A DNA stretch of 64,000 nt, taken from the NCBI RefSeq assembly GCF_042665155.1, contig NZ_JBHTCG010000023.1:62001-126000 (forward strand). The letters run 5' to 3'. The first letter of the stretch is position 1. Each line of letters opens with the position of its first letter. The DNA comes from Sphaerisporangium rhizosphaerae. Its GTDB lineage: Bacteria; Actinomycetota; Actinomycetes; Streptosporangiales; Streptosporangiaceae. The translations under genes and the position numbers were made by a program. The notes under the pieces are model-generated. The model saw only the letters and a list, made by a program, of their open reading frames with translations. It ran no database searches and was not told the origin of the DNA. Below are positions 7,983 to 14,591 of this stretch, piece by piece.

Positions 7983-9209
7983 GTGATTGCCTTTCTCGGA
8001 CTGGGACGCATGGGCGTCCCCATGGCCCGGCGACTCGTGGAGGCCGGGCACGACGTGACGACGTGGAACCGCACCCCGCGGACGGTGCCGGGCGCGCGAA
8101 CCGCCGCCTCGCCGGCCGAGGCCGTGACGGAGGCGGAACTGGTCATCACGATGCTCAGCGACCCGCCCGCGGTGACGCACGTGCTCGGCCTGGCGGCGCC
8201 CGGGCTGCGGGAGGGGACGCTCGTGGTCGAGATGTCCACCATCGGCCCCGGCGCGGTGGCCGCCCTGCGCGACGTGCTCCCCGCGAGCGTTGCCCTGGTG
8301 GACGCGCCGGTGCTGGGCAGCGTGGACCCGGCGCGCGAGGGCACGCTCACCGTCCTGGCCGGCGGGTCCCCCGGCGACCTGGCGCGGTGCCGCAAGGTGC
8401 TGGAGGTCTTCGGGCACGTGCGGGAGATCGGCGGCCCCGGCGCCGGGGCGGCGATGAAGCTGGCCGTGATGAGCGCGGTGGTGCCCGCCCAGGTGCTGCT
8501 GGCCGAGACGGTCGCCTACGCCCGCGCGGCGGGGGTGGACACCGGGGCGCTGCTGGACGTGCTCGGCGCCAGCCCGCTCGCCGCCCTGGCCGAACGGGTG
8601 CGCCCCGCGGTGGAGGGCACGCGCGCCGAACGCCGCTACGGGCTCGGCCTCGCGGCCAAGGACCTCGCGCTCGCCGCGCACCCCGTCCAGACGCTCGCGG
8701 GGGCGGCGGGGAGCCGGCTGGACGCGGCGGTCGCCGCCGGCCTCGGCGGCGAGGACCTGACCGCCGTGTTCCCCCACATCGCCGGCGGCCCGGCGCCGCG
8801 CGCGCGTGCCGGGGTGGACAAGCTCAACCCCGCCTCGGTGCCCGCCACCAACGGGCGCTACTCCCACGCCACGCGGGCCGGCGACCTGCTGTTCGTCTCC
8901 GGCCAGGTGGCGCTGGACGCCGAGGGCAACGTGATCGGCGAGGACGACATGACCGCGCAGTCGGAGCAGGTGATGGAGTACCTGTCCCGCATCCTCGCCG
9001 ACCAGGGCTGCACGTTCGACGACGTGACCCATATCAGGACGTTCCTCACCGACATGTCCCGCCTGCGGGAGCACGCCGCCGTGCGCACACGCCACATCAC
9101 CGGCGAGCCCCCCGCCAGCACGACCGTGGAGGTCTCCCGCCTGTTCCGCCCAGGCCTGCTGGTCGAGGTGGAACTCACCGCCGTCATCCCCCCGGCCGCC
9201 GCCGGATAG
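7983..9209 (+). CDS. Beta-hydroxyacid-dehydrogenase-like protein fused to a RidA domain
   Basis: A 408-residue two-domain protein read from a GTG start. Residues 1-280 are a 3-hydroxyisobutyrate/6-phosphogluconate dehydrogenase-like unit: Rossmann motif 'FLGLGRMGVPMARRL', the 'DAPVLGS' substrate loop and 'GPGAGAAMKLAVM' containing the catalytic-type lysine. Residues from about 285 are a complete RidA (YjgF/UK114) domain: 'YSHATRAGDLLFVSGQVALD', the arginine of 'HIRTFLTDM', and 'STTVEVSRLF'. RidA proteins hydrolyse reactive enamines/imines; the partner would reduce or oxidise a beta-hydroxy acid or imine. The fusion is continuous in frame. The upstream divergent LysR gene probably regulates it. 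What substrate links the two halves is unknown. Confidence 0.85.
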   Translation: MIAFLGLGRMGVPMARRLVEAGHDVTTWNRTPRTVPGARTAASPAEAVTEAELVITMLSDPPAVTHVLGLAAPGLREGTLVVEMSTIGPGAVAALRDVLPASVALVDAPVLGSVDPAREGTLTVLAGGSPGDLARCRKVLEVFGHVREIGGPGAGAAMKLAVMSAVVPAQVLLAETVAYARAAGVDTGALLDVLGASPLAALAERVRPAVEGTRAERRYGLGLAAKDLALAAHPVQTLAGAAGSRLDAAVAAGLGGEDLTAVFPHIAGGPAPRARAGVDKLNPASVPATNGRYSHATRAGDLLFVSGQVALDAEGNVIGEDDMTAQSEQVMEYLSRILADQGCTFDDVTHIRTFLTDMSRLREHAAVRTRHITGEPPASTTVEVSRLFRPGLLVEVELTAVIPPAAAG

Positions 9210-9286
9210 CGCGGCCTCACCAGGGGGCTGGCGGGGACCTTCCGCGTGAGGACGTCCGTTCCTGGAGGAGAGGCGCGCCCGGCCGG

Positions 9287-10108
9287 TCAGGAGCCGGCGG
9301 CGGGGGCCAGGAGGTCGGCGGTGTGGGTGAGGGTGGGGCCGAGGGGGGCGTCGACGGTGAGGTCGGCGTAGTCGTCGCCGCGGGTGGGGCCCTGGTTGAC
9401 GATGGCGACCGGGACGCCCAGCTTGGCGGCCCTCAGCACGAACCGGCGTCCGGACATGACGCTGAGGGACGAGCCGAGGACCAGCAGCAGCCGGGCGCGT
9501 TCGACGAGCGCGAAGCACGCGTCGACGCGGTCCCGCGGAACGGTCTCGCCGAAGAAGACCACGTCGGGCTTGAGCATCCCGCCGCCGCACGCCCGGCAGG
9601 CGGCGGGGACGAACGCCTCGACGGCCTCGCCGGGCAGTTCGACGTCACCGTCGGGGTTGACGGCGGTGACCAGGGCGCCGAACCGGGGGTTCGCCTCCCG
9701 CAGGCGGCGGTCCAGCTCCTCGCGCGGGGTCGTGTCACGGCAGTCGAGGCAGACGACGCGGTGCAGGCTGCCGTGCAGCTCGATCACGCTCCGAGCGCCG
9801 CCGGCCTGGTGCAGGCCGTCGACGTTCTGGGTCACCAGGCCGGACACCAGGCCGCGCCGCTGGAGGCGGGCGACCGCGTGGTGCCCGGCGTTCGGCCTGG
9901 CCCGCGCCATGGACCGCCACCCGGCGTGGCTGCGCGCCCAGTAGCGGCGCCGGGCGGCCGGGTCGCCGGTGAAGGCCTGGTAGGTCATCGGGGTGTGCCG
10001 GCGCAGGGCGCCGCTCGGCCCCCGGTAGTCGGGGATGCCCGACTCGGTGGAGATGCCGGCCCCGGTCAGGACCACCACGTCGCCCTCGGCCAGGAACTTC
10101 GCCAGCAT
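9287..10108 (-). CDS. NAD-dependent protein deacylase, sirtuin (SIR2) family
   Basis: A 273-residue sirtuin that removes acyl groups from lysine using NAD. Visible motifs are 'GAGISTESGIPDYRG' (NAD loop), 'TQNVDGLHQ' with the catalytic region, 'IELHGSLH' (catalytic His), two zinc CxxC pairs (CLDC and CRAC), and 'VLGSSLSV'. GAGG lies 8 bases before ATG 10108; a GTG at 10126 is an alternative. The linker between the zinc pairs is typical of the class II-like actinobacterial enzymes. Monocistronic in this window. Confidence 0.92.
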   Translation of the reverse strand: MLAKFLAEGDVVVLTGAGISTESGIPDYRGPSGALRRHTPMTYQAFTGDPAARRRYWARSHAGWRSMARARPNAGHHAVARLQRRGLVSGLVTQNVDGLHQAGGARSVIELHGSLHRVVCLDCRDTTPREELDRRLREANPRFGALVTAVNPDGDVELPGEAVEAFVPAACRACGGGMLKPDVVFFGETVPRDRVDACFALVERARLLLVLGSSLSVMSGRRFVLRAAKLGVPVAIVNQGPTRGDDYADLTVDAPLGPTLTHTADLLAPAAGS

Positions 10109-10233
10109 GCCCGCGCCCTCGTTCACCCCTCCATGGTGCCCCACGCCCGCGTCCGGGCGGAAATCCTGCGGGTGAACAGCATTCCGCCTGTTCGCCACGC
10201 TGAGGTGGGTCAGACGGGCGCGATCACCATGGT

Positions 10234-10995
10234 TCAGGCGATCTTGCGGCGGTAGGTGGCCATGGCGGCGATGTAGGCGACGACGAGGATGCCGGCACAC
10301 CAGGCCAGGGCGATCCAGATGTCAGTGCCGACCGGCCGCTCTGTGAACAGGTCGCGGATGGCGTTGACGATGGAGGTCACCGGCTGGTGCTCGGCGAAGG
10401 CGCGCACCGGGCCGGGCATGGTGGCGGTGGGCACGAAGGCCGAGCTGAGGAACGGCAGGAAGATCAGCGGGTAGGAGAACGCGCTCGCGCCGTCCACGGA
10501 CTTCGCCGACAGGCCGGGGATGACGGCGATCCACGTCAGCGCCAGGGTGAACAGGACCAGGATGCCGGCGACGGCGAGCCACGCCGGCACTCCCGCCGCC
10601 GAGCGGAACCCCATGAGCAGGGCGACGAGCACGACGACCACGAGCGAGATCAGATTGGCGACCAGCGAGGTCAGCACATGTGCCCACAGGACGGACGACC
10701 GGGCGATCGGCATGGAGTGGAAGCGCTCGAAGATGCCGCTCTTCATGTCCATGAACAGCCGGAACGCGGTGTAGGCGATGCCTGAGGCGACCGTGATGAG
10801 CAGAATGCCGGGCAGCAGGTAGTTCACATACGATTCCGCCCCTGTCTTGATCGCGCCGCCGAACACGTAGACGAACATCAGCATCATGGCGATCGGCATG
10901 ATCGTGGTCGTGATGATGGTGTCCACGCTGCGCGTGATGTGGCGCAGCGATCGTCCCAGCAGGGCCGCGGTGTCACCGAGAAAATGCCTGGTCAT
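10234..10995 (-). CDS. ABC-2 type transporter permease (DrrB-like)
   Basis: A 253-residue integral membrane protein with six hydrophobic segments (for example 'IMPIAMMLMFVYVFGG', 'LISLVVVVLVALLMGF', 'IALAWCAGILVVAYIAAM') and the 'EHQPVT' motif that marks the DrrB/ABC-2 drug-export family. Last gene of a four-gene operon; its ATG overlaps the ATPase stop by four bases. With the ATPase it would form an efflux pump; the PadR regulator suggests induction by a drug-like compound. Substrate unknown. Confidence 0.92.
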   Translation of the reverse strand: MTRHFLGDTAALLGRSLRHITRSVDTIITTTIMPIAMMLMFVYVFGGAIKTGAESYVNYLLPGILLITVASGIAYTAFRLFMDMKSGIFERFHSMPIARSSVLWAHVLTSLVANLISLVVVVLVALLMGFRSAAGVPAWLAVAGILVLFTLALTWIAVIPGLSAKSVDGASAFSYPLIFLPFLSSAFVPTATMPGPVRAFAEHQPVTSIVNAIRDLFTERPVGTDIWIALAWCAGILVVAYIAAMATYRRKIA

Positions 10996-11864
10996 CGTCG
11001 CTCCTCACTCGTCCGTGCCGAGATGGCGTCCGGACCGCTCCCGCCGTGCTCGCCGTGCTCGCCGTTCTTGCCGCCGCCGCCGACGAGGGTGAGGAAGACG
11101 TCCTCCAGGGTCGGCTGCTTCTCGACGTATTCCACCTTGGCCGGCGGGAGCAGTCGCTTCAGTTCGGCCAGGGTGCCGTTCACGATGATCCGGCCCTCGT
11201 GCAGGATCGCGATCCGGTCGGCGAGCTGCTCGGCCTCGTCCAGATACTGCGTCGTGAGCAGCACCGTCGTACCACGCGCGGCGAGTTCCTTGACGGCCCG
11301 CCACGCCTCGATGCGCGCCTGGGGATCGAGCCCGGTCGTCGGCTCGTCGAGGAAGACGACCGGCGGATCGCCGACGAGGCTCATCGCGATGTCCAGGCGG
11401 CGGCGCATGCCACCCGAATACGTCGACACCTTCCGCGCGCCCGCGTCGGTCAGCGAGAACCGTTCCAGCAGGTCATCGGCGATCCGGCCTGGATCCTTCA
11501 GGTGCCGTAACCGGGCGAGCAGCACGAGGTTCTCCCGCCCGCTGAGGATCTCGTCCACGGCCGCGAACTGCCCGGTGAGGCTGATGGACTCCCGCACGTC
11601 CGCGGCCTGCGTGGCGACGTCGAAGCCGTTGACGCGCGCCTTTCCCGCATCTGCCTTCAGCAGCGTGGACAGGATTCTCACGACCGTGGTCTTCCCCGCC
11701 CCGTTCGAGCCGAGCAGGGCGAAAATGCCGCCCCGCGCCACGTCGAAATCGACGCCGCGCAGCACCCGCAGTTGTTTGTACGACTTCTCCAGGCCCTGCA
11801 CCCGGATCGCGGGGCCCTGAATCCGATCGGCTGTCATTCCGATATCCGTTCTCTGTTTCGTCAC
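10992..11864 (-). CDS. ABC transporter ATPase (DrrA-like)
   Basis: A 290-residue nucleotide-binding subunit: Walker A 'GSNGAGKTT', signature 'YSGGMRRRLD', Walker B 'VVFLDEPTTGLD' and the H-loop in 'LLTTQYLDEA'. The C-terminal extension 'EYVEKQPTLEDVFLTLVGGGG' is typical of daunorubicin-resistance type (DrrA) ATPases; it ends with a Gly/His-rich segment 'GEHGEHGG'. Overlaps by four bases with both the DUF1048 gene upstream and the permease downstream, so the products are made together. Confidence 0.94.
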   Translation of the reverse strand: MTKQRTDIGMTADRIQGPAIRVQGLEKSYKQLRVLRGVDFDVARGGIFALLGSNGAGKTTVVRILSTLLKADAGKARVNGFDVATQAADVRESISLTGQFAAVDEILSGRENLVLLARLRHLKDPGRIADDLLERFSLTDAGARKVSTYSGGMRRRLDIAMSLVGDPPVVFLDEPTTGLDPQARIEAWRAVKELAARGTTVLLTTQYLDEAEQLADRIAILHEGRIIVNGTLAELKRLLPPAKVEYVEKQPTLEDVFLTLVGGGGKNGEHGEHGGSGPDAISARTSEERR

Positions 11865-12265
11865 GACTTGTCACCCGCGGCCAGATCGGCGGCGCGGTCG
11901 ATGGCGTGGGTGAGCCGTTCCCGCTCGCGGCTGATCCACTGACCCTCCGGGTAGTTGCGGAGGAACGCCTCGGCGAACTCGACCGGGTCCTCCCCGACGA
12001 CCTCGCGGACCGGAGTCCCGTTCGCCGCGCTCTGCTCGAACAGGTCGGCGAGATCGTCCAGCATCGCCAGCAGGCTGTCCGCCTTTCCCGGCCCGAAGAA
12101 CAACATGTACCGCTGCAGCGCGTCGATCGCCGTGTGGTAGTCCGCGGGAAGCCGCTCCGTGCGCGCCTTGTACTGCCGGTAGCGTTTTTTCTGCTCGAAC
12201 GGTCCGGTGACCAGCTCCAGGTACCGCAGGTAGCGATTCTTCTGCTCGATCGGATCCGTGGTCAT
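11861..12265 (-). CDS. DUF1048 family protein
   Basis: A 134-residue helical, charged protein with the repeated pattern 'EQKNRYLRYLEL' and 'EQKKRYRQYKA', and a C-terminal 'YPEGQWISRERERL'. This matches the DUF1048 family, which regularly sits between a PadR regulator and a DrrAB-like transporter; function is not established. Four-base overlaps on both sides. Confidence 0.85.
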   Translation of the reverse strand: MTTDPIEQKNRYLRYLELVTGPFEQKKRYRQYKARTERLPADYHTAIDALQRYMLFFGPGKADSLLAMLDDLADLFEQSAANGTPVREVVGEDPVEFAEAFLRNYPEGQWISRERERLTHAIDRAADLAAGDKS

Positions 12266-12597
12266 TTTCCATTACCTCCGTCGCGGAGCTGTTCGAGCCG
12301 TTCGGCGAGAAAACTCCAGGTCTTCCAGAACTCTTCGAGATACTCCCGTCCCTGAGCGTTCAGGGAATACACCTTGCGCGGCGGCCCTTTCTCGGACGGA
12401 ACCTTCTGCACGTCGACGAGACCGCGCTGCTCGATCCTGATGAGCAGCGCGTAGACGGTGCCTTCGGCGATGTCGGAGAAGCCCTGGTCGCGCAGCCACG
12501 CCGTGATCTCGTAGCCGTACGCGGACCGGCCGGACAGGATCGCGAGGACGATGCCCTCCAGCGTCCCCTTGAGCATCTCCGTCACCAGCTTGCCCAT
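12262..12597 (-). CDS. PadR-family transcriptional regulator
   Basis: A 111-residue winged-helix repressor: 'LEGIVLAILSGRSAYGYEI' and 'EGTVYALLIRIEQRGLV' are the conserved PadR segments, with 'GPPRKVYSLNAQGREYL' forming the wing. First gene of the padR-DUF1048-ATPase-permease operon. Inverted repeats directly upstream (12611-12645) are likely its operators, giving drug-responsive autoregulation as in LmrR/LadR systems. Confidence 0.92.
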   Translation of the reverse strand: MGKLVTEMLKGTLEGIVLAILSGRSAYGYEITAWLRDQGFSDIAEGTVYALLIRIEQRGLVDVQKVPSEKGPPRKVYSLNAQGREYLEEFWKTWSFLAERLEQLRDGGNGK

Positions 12598-12610
12598 GAG
12601 GCATCCCTCC

Positions 12611-12645
12611 AGCTACTTGGTGACACTAGCTACTGGTACATAGTA
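12611..12645. promoter_or_regulatory. Two inverted repeats upstream of the padR operon
   Basis: AGCTA-11 bp-TAGCT (12611-12631) abuts TACT-7 bp-AGTA (12631-12645). Also, AGCTACT occurs as a direct repeat 17 bases apart. The site is AT-rich for this genome and lies 14-48 bases before the padR start, where a PadR dimer would block the promoter. Confidence 0.45.
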
Positions 12646-12815
12646 ACGCTGAATAGCGACGGCGCAAGCCCGCGTGGCTCCGGTCGCCCCGTAGATGGCC
12701 GGCGGCCTCTCCGCTGGGCACGGGCCGCCTCGGAACAGGGAGTAAGTGGGATGCAAGGGAGCTTTCAGGGGGTTCGCCCAGACTCTGCGGAGGAGATGCC
12801 TGAGGGGGTGGAGCC

Positions 12816-14141
12816 ATGCGAACGCGCTTACGGATGGCGGCGGCGGGGCTGAGCTTGGCGGGAATGGCCGTGGTGCCGGGGGTCACCGGGGTGGCCCCGG
12901 CGGAGGCGGAGCGCGGGGTGGCGGTCGGCACGCGGCTGGCGGCCCGCACCGATCCGGCGGTGCAGCTGATCGAGACCGACTACGCCGCGACCGTCACCGT
13001 GCCGTCGCCCAAGGCCAAGAAGGCGTTCTCCGCGCTGTTCGACGCGGCCGCCCGGCACGCCAAGGCGGGGCGCATCCCCGCCGACCACCAGAGCCAGGCC
13101 AAGTGGGTGCTGCGCACCGCCGCCGGGCACGTCGAGCGCTACCTGGCCCCGGCCGGGCCCGCGCGCACGGCCAAGCTGGTCCGTCCTGGCCTGTGCACCG
13201 GCTGGTGGGTGACGCCGGACGGGTACATGGTGACCGGCGCGCACTGCGTGAGCGCGACCCGGGCGGCCCTGCGGCGGTTCTACGGCGCCAAGGTGCTCCC
13301 CACGGTGACCGGGGCGGACGCGAAGTCGTTCCTCACGGCGATCCGCAGGAGCGCCCAGCCGGACGACGAGCTGGTGCGGCTGGCCAAGGAGATGTTCGGG
13401 CGGTTCAACGCGCGGCAGATGCGGGTGACCGGGATCCACCGGAGCATCGCCGTCATCACTCCTCTGCCCGGCGGCGGCAGGGACAAGACGGCCAAGGTGA
13501 CGCCGATCCGGTTGGTCGCCAAGGGCCGCGACTACCCCGGTGAGGACTTCGCCGTGCTCAAGATGCCCGGCGCCCATGACCTGCCCACGGTGCCGCTCGG
13601 CCGCGACTCCGACGTCCGCGTCGGCGACCCGCTGTACATCAACGGGTTCCCCGGGCTCATCACCACCAACACCGCCGTGTTCGACCTGCGCTCGCGGCTG
13701 TACCCGGCGCTGACCGAAGGCGCCTACAACGCCCGGCGCACCACCGTGCTCGGCGTGCCGTACATCCAGGCTCAGGCGCCTTCCTACCACGGCAACTCCG
13801 GCGGACCGGTCTTCGACGAGGACGGCAAGGTCATCGGGACGCTGATCGCCGGCTCGGTCGACCCTGCCACGGGCGAGACCGCCGAGAACCACAGCTTCAT
13901 CCTGCCGGTGAGCATCGTGCGCAAGCGGCTGGCCGCCGCCGGGGTCGCGCCGTCCGCCTCACGGACGACGGTGCTGTACGACGCCGCCCTGGAGGACTTC
14001 TTCTCCGGCCGCTACCGGGCGGCGCTCCCCCGGTTCCAGCGGGTGCGCGCGCTCTTCCCCGCCCATCCCTACGTCGCCTCGTACATCACCGAGTCGCGGC
14101 ACGCCATCGCCGCCGGCAAGGACAGGACTCCCCGCCGCTGA
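12816..14141 (+). CDS. Secreted trypsin-like serine protease
   Basis: A 441-residue protein with a signal peptide (MRTRLRMAAAGLSLAGMAVV..., cleavage near 'APAEAE'). The catalytic triad is visible: His in 'MVTGAHCVS', Asp in 'GEDFAVLKMPG' and Ser in 'YHGNSGGPVF' (about residues 141, 244, 329). 'SGGPV' and the oxyanion 'GNSGG' are those of S1/HtrA-like proteases; no PDZ domain is present, and the C-terminal 80 residues are helical and unfamiliar ('DAALEDFFSGRYRAALPRF', TPR-like). A GGTGGAG ribosome site precedes the ATG. Likely exported; substrate unknown. Confidence 0.88.
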   Translation: MRTRLRMAAAGLSLAGMAVVPGVTGVAPAEAERGVAVGTRLAARTDPAVQLIETDYAATVTVPSPKAKKAFSALFDAAARHAKAGRIPADHQSQAKWVLRTAAGHVERYLAPAGPARTAKLVRPGLCTGWWVTPDGYMVTGAHCVSATRAALRRFYGAKVLPTVTGADAKSFLTAIRRSAQPDDELVRLAKEMFGRFNARQMRVTGIHRSIAVITPLPGGGRDKTAKVTPIRLVAKGRDYPGEDFAVLKMPGAHDLPTVPLGRDSDVRVGDPLYINGFPGLITTNTAVFDLRSRLYPALTEGAYNARRTTVLGVPYIQAQAPSYHGNSGGPVFDEDGKVIGTLIAGSVDPATGETAENHSFILPVSIVRKRLAAAGVAPSASRTTVLYDAALEDFFSGRYRAALPRFQRVRALFPAHPYVASYITESRHAIAAGKDRTPRR

Positions 14142-14170
14142 CCCCGCCCTGTCCCGCCGGCCGCCTGCGA

Positions 14171-14578
14171 TCAGTCGAGAGGCGGAGGGAACCCCGGCTC
14201 CCCGCGACCCACCAAGGACCCGCCGCGTCGGCGCCCGAGGAGGCTCGCGAGTCTCGGAACACGGGTACGCCGGCCCCCGCGGCCGTGGCCCGGCTCGCCG
14301 TTCGCGACGGCCGGGTCACCTTTCGCGAGGGCCGAAGCGCCGTTGGCCAGGCCCGGGTCGCCGTTCGCGCGGGTGGGGTCGCCGTTCGCGAGGGGCGGCC
14401 GACCGGTGGTCAAGGCCGGGTCGTCGTCCGCGCGGGCCGGGTCGCCGGGTCTGTGGTCCTGGTCGCCGTGCGGGGGCCGCGTGGACGGGGGCCCCGCGAG
14501 GGCGTCGGGGGTGGTGGGGACCTGGCCCCAGCGGGCCCTGACCATCCATTCCACGTAGGACTGCATGCCGGAGTTCAT
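14171..14578 (-). CDS. Repeat-containing hypothetical protein downstream of the LAL regulator
   Basis: A 135-residue frame starting MNSGMQSYVEWMVRARWG from an ATG preceded by GAGG at good spacing, 13 bases after the stop of the LuxR regulator gene on the same strand. The middle holds short repeats around 'ANGDP' (LANGDPTRANGDPGLANG...), and the C-terminus is Arg/Gly-rich. I do not recognise the family. The ribosome site and position argue for a real gene; the repetitive GC-rich composition argues for caution, since the body could be a noncoding degenerate repeat read through. Function unknown. Confidence 0.45.
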   Translation of the reverse strand: MNSGMQSYVEWMVRARWGQVPTTPDALAGPPSTRPPHGDQDHRPGDPARADDDPALTTGRPPLANGDPTRANGDPGLANGASALAKGDPAVANGEPGHGRGGRRTRVPRLASLLGRRRGGSLVGRGEPGFPPPLD

Positions 14579-14591
14579 CGCACACCTCGTT

